Below are positions 17,831-26,225 of a stretch of DNA of 64,000 bases, one piece after another. The position numbers were made by a program, and so were the translations under genes. Below the pieces are notes generated by a model. That model searched no databases, was not told the origin of the DNA, and saw only the letters and a program-made list of their open reading frames with translations. Each line of letters begins with the position of its first letter. Positions within the stretch are counted from its first letter, which is position 1. This DNA comes from Pseudomonadota bacterium (GTDB lineage Bacteria > Pseudomonadota > Alphaproteobacteria > Acetobacterales > Acetobacteraceae), in assembly GCA_021798915.1 (NCBI GenBank), contig JAJZBM010000008.1:40597-104596 (forward strand), in the 5' to 3' direction.

Positions 17831-18397
17831 TCAGCCGACCGGGGAAGCCAGCGCCGCCACCAGCCATGCCCATGCGGCTGCCTCCCTGGGCCCGGCGGTT
17901 TTATCGACCGCGACCCGCAAGCGGCGCATCTCCTCGGCGATGGTCGCCGGGGGCAGAAGATGGCGGCGGCTGACAAGGATCGCGGCCTCGATGACCGCGG
18001 CCTGGGCGCGGTTGAAGCCCCGGAACGGGGCGTGGCTCGCCTCGAACACGGTCTCGCAGTGAAAGCGCGGCCGGGCCTCATCCGCCTCGATCGCGACCAC
18101 CCGCAATTCGGCATGGGCGAGGGCGGCGGCGAGGCGTGGCGGGCGGACATGGTCTGCGGCCAGCAGCGGAAAATCCCGCCGCCCGGTGAGGCAGCCGGCG
18201 AAAATCCGCACGTCATCGACGTAATTCGCGACCAGTTCGGGCACCGCGCGGAGATTGGCGAGCGTCGTCGAGGGATGGAACGGCGCCGCGATCCAGCGGC
18301 CACCACTCTCGTCGCCGGCGATCAGGCCAAGCGGCGCGAGATGCGGCGTCCCATCAGCGGCAAGCGTCGTGACGATGGTTTCACGAATGAGCGGCAT
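17831..18397 (-). CDS. DUF447 family protein of the tetrahydromethanopterin gene set
   Basis: 188 residues from the ATG at 18397 (a GTG directly before it is possible). It opens PLIRETIVTTLAADGTPHLAPLG and contains AAPFHPSTTLANLRAVPELVANYVDDV, the flavin-reductase-like fold of DUF447. This family occurs in methanogens and in bacteria with H4MPT-linked C1 metabolism. The biochemical step is unknown. It overlaps the upstream DUF6513 gene by 17 nt and is the last gene of the operon. Confidence 0.8.
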   Translation of the reverse strand: MPLIRETIVTTLAADGTPHLAPLGLIAGDESGGRWIAAPFHPSTTLANLRAVPELVANYVDDVRIFAGCLTGRRDFPLLAADHVRPPRLAAALAHAELRVVAIEADEARPRFHCETVFEASHAPFRGFNRAQAAVIEAAILVSRRHLLPPATIAEEMRRLRVAVDKTAGPREAAAWAWLVAALASPVG

Positions 18398-19784
18398 CAC
18401 GCTTGACCCTCAGCGTATGGCCGGCTTCGGCGAGCCGCGTCCGTTCCTCGCCCTCCTCGGCCATCGCAACCCCGAAGCGCAGCCCCTCGTCCTGGACATA
18501 GCGCTTGCCGAGCCGAAAGGCGATCTCGGCCTTGGCGAGTTCGGTGCCGAGATAAAACGCATGCGCGGGATCATCGGCGAGGGCGAGGGCGGGATAGCAG
18601 GAGAGCGCATCCCGGCGCACGATATGGAGGCGGTTGTTGAAGACATGGATCCCGTCCTCGGCGACACCGATGCGATAATTCTCGTCGCGCGTCGCGGCGG
18701 CGAGGGCGGCGAGATCGGCGGCGGTCTCGGTGAGCGGCACGCGATCATGGATCTGAAGCAGCGCATCGGAATAGAGCCGCGGCAGCGCGCCGTCGGCGCG
18801 GGCGGCGAACAGCATCCGCCGCGCCGCGTCATGCTCGGCGAGGGTCCGCCGCGTATGCGGGCTGACCTGCACGGTGAGCACGTTGCGAATACCGAGTTCG
18901 GAGCAGATGCCGAGCAGAATGGCGGTAACGCCGGCGGAATCGGCGTCGGTCAACTCGGTGAGATTGCCGGTCCCCATCAGCATCTCGGCGCGCGGCAGAA
19001 GCCGCCGCGTCTCATGATAGCGGGTGAGCGAGGCGCTGAGGCCGGAATGGATCGGATCGAGGATCGGATCGACGAGGAAGGGCAGCCCCATCGCCTCGGC
19101 TTTGGCGGCGGCGCGGACCAGGGAGGCGAGATCGCCATGCGGCGCCGGGATCAGGACCGGGGTCGCCCTGGTGCCGACAGCGAGGGCGAGCGTCGCCTCG
19201 GTGAGGCTGAGGAGAAAATCCGCCCCCGCGAGGGCGGCGCGGCGGAGTTCCTCGGGGTCGCCGGAATCGACGCTGACCGCGATCCCGGCACCGCGAAGAT
19301 CGCTGATTTTCGCCTCGAGATCAGGAAACGCCGCACCCGGCCGGCAGCCGAGATCGATGACCCCGGCGCCTTCGGCGACGAGGGCGCGGGCGCGGGCGAG
19401 CAACGTCTCGCGCGGCAATACGGCGGCATCGACGATTTCGGCGAACAAGCGAATATCGAAGCGCGAGAGGTCGCGCGCACCAGTGGCGAGGCCGAGAAAC
19501 GCCGGCAGATCGACGATCTCGTCCGGCCCGCGCACGAAAGGCACCCCGAAATGCTCCGTCAACGCCGCGGCGTCGAGCCCGGCGCGGCCGGGGAAAATCA
19601 CCCGGTCGGCATCGAGCGGCGGGCGCAACCGGCGGCGCAGGATCGCCTCGGTCATCAGCGCCGCGACCTTGACGCCGATATTGACGATTTGGACCGAAAA
19701 CCTCTCGCCGAGTTCACCGGCGACCAGGCGGCGGAGCCGCGCTTCGGCGAGATGGCCGGTGAGGAGAAGAAGTTTTTCAGCCAT
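18381..19784 (-). CDS. DUF6513/dihydropteroate-synthase-like protein, H4MPT biosynthesis
   Basis: 467 residues from the ATG at 19784. It opens MAEKLLLLTGHLAEARLRR. A pterin-binding TIM-barrel region is visible with GVIDLGCRPG, VSVDSGDPEEL, and PFLVDPILDPIHSG, related to dihydropteroate synthase but longer. Homologues sit in the H4MPT clusters of methylotrophs and methanogens. The probable role is joining a pterin to its arylamine side chain, or a neighbouring step; this is inferred from fold and context. It overlaps the flavoprotein gene by 8 nt and DUF447 by 17 nt. Confidence 0.82.
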   Translation of the reverse strand: MAEKLLLLTGHLAEARLRRLVAGELGERFSVQIVNIGVKVAALMTEAILRRRLRPPLDADRVIFPGRAGLDAAALTEHFGVPFVRGPDEIVDLPAFLGLATGARDLSRFDIRLFAEIVDAAVLPRETLLARARALVAEGAGVIDLGCRPGAAFPDLEAKISDLRGAGIAVSVDSGDPEELRRAALAGADFLLSLTEATLALAVGTRATPVLIPAPHGDLASLVRAAAKAEAMGLPFLVDPILDPIHSGLSASLTRYHETRRLLPRAEMLMGTGNLTELTDADSAGVTAILLGICSELGIRNVLTVQVSPHTRRTLAEHDAARRMLFAARADGALPRLYSDALLQIHDRVPLTETAADLAALAAATRDENYRIGVAEDGIHVFNNRLHIVRRDALSCYPALALADDPAHAFYLGTELAKAEIAFRLGKRYVQDEGLRFGVAMAEEGEERTRLAEAGHTLRVKRDAAHS

Positions 19785-20334
19785 CACCCTGGCCGAGACC
19801 TTGCTTGCGCCGGGCGATCGCGGTCTCGAGATCGGCGAGCGACAGCGCGACCTCGGTCGCCTCGAAAGCCGCAAGCCGCGCGGTGTTTTCGAGATCGATC
19901 CGGCGCGGATAGACCTTCACCATCCCGCCAGGGGCGCGGGTTTCGAGTTCGGGGGCATTGTCGCAGGCGAACACGATGATCGGCACACGGCATTTCCCGG
20001 CCTGGCAGAAGACGTTGCTGGCCAGCGTGTCGGCGATGCCGTAGACGCATTTCGCGACCGTATTGGAGGTCGCCGGGGCCAGCACCAGGGTGTGATAAAA
20101 CCCTTCATAGAAGCGCCCGACCGGGGCGGCGGAGGCGGTGGTATCGCGGAAAATACGTGCCCCCTTCGGCAGGATCAGCCGATCACGGTACATGCGCACG
20201 ACCTCGGCGGCGGCCTTGCTCACGAACAGATCGACGGCGTCGAGCCCGCGGATGAGAGCGAGGCTCTCGGTGAAGAAATGCCCCGAGCCGGTGAGCGCCC
20301 AGGCCCAGCGCGGCGTTTTCGTCTCGCGCGCCAT
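19777..20334 (-). CDS. Archaeal-type flavoprotein (AfpA/DmrB-like dihydromethanopterin reductase)
   Basis: 185 residues from the ATG at 20334. It opens WAWALTGSGHFFTESL, a flavodoxin-fold FMN site as in the archaeoflavoprotein AfpA/DmrB group. It continues with LAPATSNTVAKCVYGIADTLASN, typical of flavin-dependent decarboxylase-like proteins. Family knowledge: DmrB reduces dihydromethanopterin to H4MPT using an electron donor. The assignment to DmrB rather than another AfpA function is inferred from the surrounding cofactor genes. Confidence 0.82.
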   Translation of the reverse strand: MARETKTPRWAWALTGSGHFFTESLALIRGLDAVDLFVSKAAAEVVRMYRDRLILPKGARIFRDTTASAAPVGRFYEGFYHTLVLAPATSNTVAKCVYGIADTLASNVFCQAGKCRVPIIVFACDNAPELETRAPGGMVKVYPRRIDLENTARLAAFEATEVALSLADLETAIARRKQGLGQGDG

Positions 20335-20335
20335 G

Positions 20336-20968
20336 TCAGGCGAATTGCCTCGCCACGAGCACCTGCCCGGGCAGGCGCGTGCCATCGAGCGCGCCGGCGG
20401 CGGGCAGATCGGCCGGGCCGGCGAGATGGATCGGGGGGCGGAATCCTGCCGCGAGGCCAGGAAAAAACCGATCGATGACGCCCGCCTCGGCGAGCCCGGC
20501 GAGGCTCGCCCCGGGCGCGGTGCTCACCGGCTTGATCAGGAGGAGCGGGGCCGAAAGCCGGCGCGCGAACCAGAGCGCGATCGAATCCGAAGTCACATCC
20601 CAGGATGGCGGCAGGGTCACCTCGGCGGCCAGCATCGGCCACGGCACCAGGATGCCGATCCCCCCCGCGCCACAGATCTCGGCGATGCGATCATGGCTCG
20701 CGACCATCGCGCAGGCGGGCGCGAGGGACGCGAGGGCGCGGCCGAACTGCGCCATCGCCAGCATCGCCATTTCATGCGCGGCGCGCTCGTCATAGCCGAT
20801 CGCGGCCTGCTGGGCGCGCACGGTGTCGGCAAACGGGCCACCACCGGGGACCAGGAGTGTGCCCGGGCTCGCCGCGATCCGGGTGAGCCAGTCGCGCAGG
20901 CGCGGGTTCGCCGCCTGGCTGCCGCCGAGCTTGACGACGAGACGGACGGCAAGCGGGGCCGCGTTCAT
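20336..20968 (-). CDS. Amino-acid-kinase-family protein, MfnE-like (aminomethylfuranyl phosphate kinase)
   Basis: 210 residues. Glycine-rich phosphate loops VVKLGGSQ and VPGGGPFADTV are typical of the aspartate/glutamate/uridylate kinase fold, and SWDVTSDSIALWFAR is also typical. In methanofuran biosynthesis MfnE phosphorylates the product of MfnB/MfnC, and the neighbouring MfnB domain supports that role. It overlaps the MfnB-FolB gene by 4 nt (ATGA) and is followed 1 nt later by the flavoprotein. Confidence 0.8.
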   Translation of the reverse strand: MNAAPLAVRLVVKLGGSQAANPRLRDWLTRIAASPGTLLVPGGGPFADTVRAQQAAIGYDERAAHEMAMLAMAQFGRALASLAPACAMVASHDRIAEICGAGGIGILVPWPMLAAEVTLPPSWDVTSDSIALWFARRLSAPLLLIKPVSTAPGASLAGLAEAGVIDRFFPGLAAGFRPPIHLAGPADLPAAGALDGTRLPGQVLVARQFA

Positions 20969-22122
20969 GATACCTCCGACGCGCCCAACAGATAAGGCAG
21001 CATCGTCACCGCCGCCGCTTCCCGGGTGCGTTCGAGGGTGATGCCGACGATGCCGGTCCCGGTTTCGAGCTTTTCGACGCAGATCTCGACCTTGAGCACC
21101 CGTGGATGGGCCAGGAGCCGGGCCGCGATCCGCTCCGCCAGGGTCTCCACCAGCCCGACATGCCCGGCACCGGCGAGCATGCGGATGGTGTCGCTGATCA
21201 CGTCATAGGAAAACACGTCGCGAAGATCGGCAACCTGCCGCCGCGGCCGGGCGATCACCGCGGTCACCGCGAAACGCACCTTCTGCAACCGCGCGCGCTC
21301 ATGGGCATAGACGCCGATGGCCATCGGCAGCACGAAATCGCGGAGATGGACACGGTCGGCGAGCGCCGGGTCGCTCTCCTCGGCCGGCGCATAGCCACGC
21401 GCAGCGAGCAGGCGGAAATCCACCCCGCCCGGCGCCTCATCACTGCCGAAGCCGGGGATGAGGGCGCGGACCATGGCGACATTCCCGGCCTCGATCGCAC
21501 CGGCGCGGCCATGGGCGCCGCAAAGTGCGGTGCGAAAGCCGAGGAGATCGGGCGCGAGCAGCAGAAGCCGCGGAATATCGGGCAATTCCAGCCCCCCGGC
21601 GAGGCCCGCGCGCAGGCCGAGCCGGCGGCATTCGGCAACGAAGCGATCGAGCCGCGCGATATCCAGGTGATCGAGCAGCCGCCCGCCATTCTTCCCGGCG
21701 GTATCGAGCATGGCGCCGGCGAAGCCGTGCTCGACGAGCAGCGCGAGCAGCGAAAAATCAGGGGCGCGGTCGGCGAAAAACACCGCGACCAGCTTCACCC
21801 GCGCCGCCAATGGCGCCAACCCGGCAAGAGCGGCCTCGGCCTCGCCGCCGGGGAAAATGCCGAGCTTCAGATAATCGACGCCGGTCGCGGCCATCGTTTC
21901 GGCGGCATCGCGCAGAAGGGCGGCTTGCATCGGCAGATCGCCGAGGACGGCGCTGACCGGCCGCGCGCCGGCGACCCGTGCCACACCTGCGCGCACGACG
22001 TCGGGGGCGACGGCACCGAGCGCGCCCGCCGCCGGATCCTTGAAATCGATGACATCGGCGCCGCCGGCAAGCGCGGTCACGGCTTCGTCCGCGTCCCGGA
22101 CACTGGCGAGAAACCAGGTCAT
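20965..22122 (-). CDS. (5-formylfuran-3-yl)methyl phosphate synthase fused to dihydroneopterin aldolase (MfnB-FolB)
   Basis: 385 residues. Residues 1-235 are the DUF556/MfnB fold: FLASVRDADEAVTALAGGADVIDFKDP, VDYLKLGIFPG, and MLDTAGKNGGRLLDH carry the conserved Lys/Asp residues. Residues about 268-385 are a FolB-like domain: DRVHLRDFVLPMAIGVYAHER, then DVFSYDVISDTI, and LVETLAERIAARLL. MfnB makes the furan precursor of methanofuran, and FolB acts on dihydroneopterin in pterin synthesis. One polypeptide therefore links the methanofuran and methanopterin branches. It is the first gene of the operon. Confidence 0.85.
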   Translation of the reverse strand: MTWFLASVRDADEAVTALAGGADVIDFKDPAAGALGAVAPDVVRAGVARVAGARPVSAVLGDLPMQAALLRDAAETMAATGVDYLKLGIFPGGEAEAALAGLAPLAARVKLVAVFFADRAPDFSLLALLVEHGFAGAMLDTAGKNGGRLLDHLDIARLDRFVAECRRLGLRAGLAGGLELPDIPRLLLLAPDLLGFRTALCGAHGRAGAIEAGNVAMVRALIPGFGSDEAPGGVDFRLLAARGYAPAEESDPALADRVHLRDFVLPMAIGVYAHERARLQKVRFAVTAVIARPRRQVADLRDVFSYDVISDTIRMLAGAGHVGLVETLAERIAARLLAHPRVLKVEICVEKLETGTGIVGITLERTREAAAVTMLPYLLGASEVS

Positions 22123-22245
22123 GCCAGCGCCTCCCGCCGGCAGCAGCACAATCCGGCCATGCGTGGCCCCCTGTTCGGTTTGCCTCGCGCCGCAACCTAC
22201 AGGAAGACGGGCGCGAGGAAAGAGCAAAGACGCGCCCCCGGCCGT

Positions 22246-24189
22246 TCAGCCCTCGCTGCCGGCGGCGAGGCTCGGCGCCGCGCTATCGGCGAGACCGGCT
22301 TCCTGGGCGAGAAACCCCTCGAACACCAGCAAAAGCCAGAGCGCGGTGCTGTGATCGAAGCGCCCGCTCTCATGCTCGCGCACCAGGCGGGTCAGCGCCT
22401 CGGGTTGAAAGAGGCCGCTATCCAGCATCGCCTCGCCCATCAGCCGGGCATGCAGACGCGGCGCGCCGGCGCGGAATTGCGCCGCGAGCGGCATCGCGAA
22501 GCCCTGTTTGCGGCGATGGAGGATTTCCCCCGGGACATACGGGGCCAGCGCCCGCTTGAGCACGTCCTTGCCGCTGCCGCCACGGAGTTTCAGCGCCTGC
22601 GGCAGGGCGAACCCCCATGCGACGAAATCGCGATCGAGCAGCGGCGCGCGCGCCTCGAGCGAGACCGCCATGCTGGCGCGATCGACCTTCACCAGGATAT
22701 CGCCGGGGAGGTAGGTGTTGATATCGACATATTGCGCTTGCGCGAGCGGCGAGGCGTCCTCGCGCTCGGCCATCAGGGCGAGGATGCGCGCGCCAGGGTC
22801 GTGGCCGTCGAGCCGGGCGCGGAGCCCTGGCGATAGCAGGGCGCGGCGCCGCGCCTCATGCACCTTGGTCACGGTGCGGTAATAGCCGAGCGCCGAATCG
22901 AGGCTGATCTCGGTCAGCGTGTGCTTGGCGCGGAGCCAGCGCGGCGCGCGGTCGAGCTTGGGATAGGCGCGGGCGAGCGGGGCGAGGGCGTGGCGGCGAA
23001 GCGCGGCCGGAAGCAGCCGCCGCACCGCTTCGGCGAGGACGTGGAAGCGATAGCGCCGATAGCCGCCGAGCACCTCGTCGCCGCCATCGCCGGAAAGGGC
23101 GACGGTGACGTGCCGGCGGGCGAGGGCGCAGACATCGCGGGTCGGGACCGAGGAGTGATCGCCGAACGGCTCGCCGAACATCCGCGCCTGATCACGGGCG
23201 GCGGCGATATAGTCGATCTCGGTCGCATCGGTGTGGTGGTTTGTGTGGTAGCGTTGCGCCATCAGGGCAGCGTAGGGACGTTCGTCGGCGTCACCGGGGA
23301 AGCCGATGGTGAAGGTATCGAGCGGCGTCCGCCGCATCCCGGCGGCGCGGGCGACGACGGCGCTCGAATCGACGCCGCCGGAAAGAAAGGCGCCGAGCGG
23401 CACATCGGCGACCAGCCGTGTCGCGACCGCGCGGTCGAGATGGCCGAGCAGCGCTGCCTCGGCCTCGCGCGCGCCGATCGCGAGCGTCTCGCGCCCGAGC
23501 GACCAATAGCGCTGCGGCTTCGTGCCGCCGGGGTTGGCGCGGCCAGAATCCGCGCGGTCGAGCAGCAGGTAATGCGCCGCCGGCAGCTTGCGGATGCCCT
23601 CGAAAATGCTCGCCGGGTCCGGGATATAACCGAGGGCGAGGAAATCATCGACCGCGGCGGCGTCGATCCGGCGCGAGAGATCGGGGACGAAGGCCAAGGC
23701 CGCGAGTTCGGAGGCGAAGACCAGGCTGCCATCGCCGCGATAGCCGTAATAGAGCGGCTTCTTGCCGAGATGATCGCGCGCCAGCAGCAATTGCCCGCGA
23801 TGGCGGTCCCAGAGCGCGAACGCGAACATGCCGGAGAAGCGGGCGAGACACGAAACCCCCCATTCCTCCCAGGCATGGAGGATGACCTCGGTATCGGAGC
23901 GGCTTTGGAACACGTGGCCGGCGGCTTCGAGTTCGGGGCGGAGGTCGGCATGGTTGTAGATTTCGCCGTTGAAGACCACCACCACCGCGCCATCCTCGTT
24001 GAACATCGGCTGATGGCCGCCCGCGATGTCGAGGACCGCGAGGCGGCGATGGCCGAGGCCGAGACCGGGTTCGGTATGAAAGCCGTCGCCGTCGGGACCG
24101 CGATGGCTGAGCGCCGTGGTCATGCGGTGGAGGAGGCCGGCATCGACCTCGGATTTCGCGGCGTGAAAAATCCCCGCCAGCCCACACAT
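22246..24189 (-). CDS. XrtA/PEP-CTERM system amidotransferase (asparagine synthase-like)
   Basis: 647 residues. Nucleophile Cys2 follows Met in MCGLAGIFH. The glutaminase domain has SHRGPDGDGF, VVVFNGEIYNHADL, and FAFALWD. The synthetase domain has PPi loop PLGAFLSGGVDSSAVVA and SGDGGDEVLGGYRRY. Family members associated with XrtA are thought to amidate a uronic acid or other carboxylate in the polysaccharide. The gene is 37 nt downstream of the lipid A acyltransferase gene on the same strand, so it may be read from the lipid A operon. Confidence 0.92.
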   Translation of the reverse strand: MCGLAGIFHAAKSEVDAGLLHRMTTALSHRGPDGDGFHTEPGLGLGHRRLAVLDIAGGHQPMFNEDGAVVVVFNGEIYNHADLRPELEAAGHVFQSRSDTEVILHAWEEWGVSCLARFSGMFAFALWDRHRGQLLLARDHLGKKPLYYGYRGDGSLVFASELAALAFVPDLSRRIDAAAVDDFLALGYIPDPASIFEGIRKLPAAHYLLLDRADSGRANPGGTKPQRYWSLGRETLAIGAREAEAALLGHLDRAVATRLVADVPLGAFLSGGVDSSAVVARAAGMRRTPLDTFTIGFPGDADERPYAALMAQRYHTNHHTDATEIDYIAAARDQARMFGEPFGDHSSVPTRDVCALARRHVTVALSGDGGDEVLGGYRRYRFHVLAEAVRRLLPAALRRHALAPLARAYPKLDRAPRWLRAKHTLTEISLDSALGYYRTVTKVHEARRRALLSPGLRARLDGHDPGARILALMAEREDASPLAQAQYVDINTYLPGDILVKVDRASMAVSLEARAPLLDRDFVAWGFALPQALKLRGGSGKDVLKRALAPYVPGEILHRRKQGFAMPLAAQFRAGAPRLHARLMGEAMLDSGLFQPEALTRLVREHESGRFDHSTALWLLLVFEGFLAQEAGLADSAAPSLAAGSEG

Positions 24190-24225
24190 CGCCTGCTCCC
24201 TCGCCGCCGCGCCACGGCGTTTATA

Positions 24226-25239
24226 TCAGAGACGCCCGCCCCGCGCGCGCGAAAACATCCGTGCCGCCGATGACCTTGCCGGCGGTGGGGCCGGTTTGAC
24301 CGGCGGCCAGCGGCGGTGCAGCCACAGCCATTCGCCGGGGCGGGCGCGGATCCAGTCCTCCAGCCGGTCATTGATCGCCTGGGTCAAGGCGGCGACCCTC
24401 TGCTTGCCTTCGGCGCAGTCTGGCAGCGCCAAAGCGGGCTCGACGACGAGGCGAAACCGCGCCGGCCCGAGCCGCTCGATCCGGGTCGGGATCACCGGGC
24501 AACGAAAGCGCAGCGCCAGCGTCGCCGGCGCCGGCGCGGTCATCGCCACCTCACCGAACAGGCGGGCGGCGATGCCGTCGTTCAGCTTCTGATCGACCAG
24601 CATCCCGAGATAGCCGGCGCGCAGGAGATGGCCGAAGGCGGCGCGCGCGCCGGCGGCGCCTTTGCGAAAATTCACCACCTCGGCGCCGATCCCGGGGCGT
24701 CCGATCCCAGGGTGTCCGATCCCAGGGTGTCCGATCGCGGGGCGCCGGATCGCGGCGCGGCGCAGCGCGGCGATCCGGGCATCGAGATGGGGATTGCCGA
24801 GCGGGCGGTAGAAACTCGCCAGCGGAATGCCGAAATGGGCGGCGATCGGCGGCAGCATTTCCCAGTTGCCGGTATGGGCAGAGAAGAAGATCACCGGCCC
24901 GCCCGTCGCCGCGAGATCGCGCACGATCTCCTCGCCAACGATCTCCCAGCCCGGGCCGGAAGTGGTGCGGACGAGGTTCGGAAGATGGGGAAATTCCGCC
25001 ATCGTGCGGCCGAGATTGTCCCAGACGGCACGGATGATGACACGCCGGGCGGCGGCGTCGAGCGCCGGCAGCGCGCGGCGGAGATTGTCCTCGGCGACGC
25101 GGGAGACCGGCAGAAACGGGCCGATCGCGCGCGCGACGGCGCCGCCGAGATCGGAGGCCGCGGCCGGGCCGAGCCAGCGGAGCGCAGCAAACACCCCCTG
25201 TCCCAGCCGTGCCTCCAGCCGGTGGCGCAGATCCTTCAT
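24226..25239 (-). CDS. Lipid A biosynthesis lauroyl/myristoyl acyltransferase (LpxL/HtrB family)
   Basis: 337 residues from the ATG at 25239, which overlaps the lpxK stop (ATGA). Acyltransferase motif I is GGPVIFFSAHTGNWEMLP with the His-x4-Glu pair, then ASFYRPLGNPHLD. The later MLVDQKLNDGIAARLFG and WLWLHRRW motifs are typical of the family. It adds a secondary acyl chain to Kdo2-lipid IVA at the inner membrane. Oddity: a pentapeptide repeat of the type IGHPG, encoded by four 15-bp units, is inserted around residues 164-183. Confidence 0.88.
   Translation of the reverse strand: MKDLRHRLEARLGQGVFAALRWLGPAAASDLGGAVARAIGPFLPVSRVAEDNLRRALPALDAAARRVIIRAVWDNLGRTMAEFPHLPNLVRTTSGPGWEIVGEEIVRDLAATGGPVIFFSAHTGNWEMLPPIAAHFGIPLASFYRPLGNPHLDARIAALRRAAIRRPAIGHPGIGHPGIGRPGIGAEVVNFRKGAAGARAAFGHLLRAGYLGMLVDQKLNDGIAARLFGEVAMTAPAPATLALRFRCPVIPTRIERLGPARFRLVVEPALALPDCAEGKQRVAALTQAINDRLEDWIRARPGEWLWLHRRWPPVKPAPPPARSSAARMFSRARGGRL
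24691..24750. repeat. Four tandem 15-bp units inside the LpxL-like gene
   Basis: Four in-register units of 15 bp: units 2 and 3 are identical (CCCAGGGTGTCCGAT), unit 1 differs at two positions and unit 4 at four. They encode IRRPA/IGHPG/IGHPG/IGRPG on the minus strand. The whole-codon period keeps the frame open. Confidence 0.85.
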
Positions 25240-26225
25240 CGTTTCCCCCCAGGCGCCACCAGCCCGGCGAGCAGGGCGGCGATCGCGTCTGGGTTTTCCC
25301 ATACCAGATCGACATCGGCGATGGCGATGGTGTTCTGGAAGGCGGGCGGCAGGCGGGTCGCGTCCTTCGGCGTCGTCACCGGGCGGGCGCCGAGCCGCGC
25401 CGCCTCGGCCAGGACGCGATGCAGTTCGGCGGCGGTGAAACGGTGATGGTCGGGGAAATCGGCGTGCCCGACCAGAACCGCGCCGGCGGCGGCGAGGGTT
25501 GCGTGAAATTTCTCCGGCCGCGCGATGCCGGCGAGGGCATGGACCCGAATTCCGGCCAGGGCGCGCGCGCCGGGGCCGGGGGCGAGGCGGGCGCGCAGCA
25601 CCGGCAGCGTCGGCGGCAGGCAGGCGAGCGCCCGGCATTGGTCATCGCCGATCAGCACCGCCGCCGCGACGCGCGTTGCCGCATCCGCCACCGTCTCGCG
25701 AAGCGGCCCGGCCGGGATCACGCGACCATTGCCGAACCCGCTCGCGCCATCGATCACCAGCAGCGAGAGGGTCTTTGCGAGGCCGGGATTCTGGAGGCCG
25801 TCATCCATCAGTAGCAATTCCGCCCCGGCCGCGATCGCAGCGCGGGCGGAGGCGGCGCGGTCGGCGCCGACCCAGGTGGGGGCGATCGCGGCGAGCAGCT
25901 TCGGCTCATCCCCGACCACCGCCGCCGCGTCATCGGGCGCGACACGCCGGACGCCGCGCACCCGCCCGCCATAGCCCCGGGTCAGGAAATGCACGGCGAT
26001 ACCGGCGGCGCGCAAGCGGGCGCCGAGGTCGAGCGCCAGCGTCGTCTTGCCGGCGCCGCCGAGCGTCGCATTGCCGAGGCAGAGCACCGGAACCGGCGCC
26101 CGCCAGCCCGGGCGGGCGGCGCGGGCGCGGGCGGCGCGGCTGACCAGGGCCGCGAACGGCGCGAGCAGGGTGGCCGCGAGCCCGCCGCTTTCGGCCTGCC
26201 AGAACGCCGGCGGGCGAAGCGTCAC
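25236..26225 (-). CDS. lpxK: Tetraacyldisaccharide 4'-kinase
   Basis: 329 residues from the GTG at 26225, which overlaps the waaA stop (GTGA). Opening LRPPAFW is the LpxK signature. P-loop GNATLGGAGKTTLALDLG, FLTRGYGG, VGDEPKLLA, LLLMDDGLQNPGL and later FPDHHRFTAAEL and TTPKDATRLP all match the family. It phosphorylates the lipid A precursor on the cytoplasmic face of the inner membrane. ATGA coupling to the acyltransferase downstream. Confidence 0.93.
   Translation of the reverse strand: MTLRPPAFWQAESGGLAATLLAPFAALVSRAARARAARPGWRAPVPVLCLGNATLGGAGKTTLALDLGARLRAAGIAVHFLTRGYGGRVRGVRRVAPDDAAAVVGDEPKLLAAIAPTWVGADRAASARAAIAAGAELLLMDDGLQNPGLAKTLSLLVIDGASGFGNGRVIPAGPLRETVADAATRVAAAVLIGDDQCRALACLPPTLPVLRARLAPGPGARALAGIRVHALAGIARPEKFHATLAAAGAVLVGHADFPDHHRFTAAELHRVLAEAARLGARPVTTPKDATRLPPAFQNTIAIADVDLVWENPDAIAALLAGLVAPGGKR

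Noticed and set aside
18255..19979. 574-codon plus-strand frame
   Set aside because: Antisense to the DUF6513 gene; no recognisable protein features.
21106..22836. 576-codon plus-strand frame
   Set aside because: Spans the MfnB-FolB start and amidotransferase end in antisense; shadow frame.
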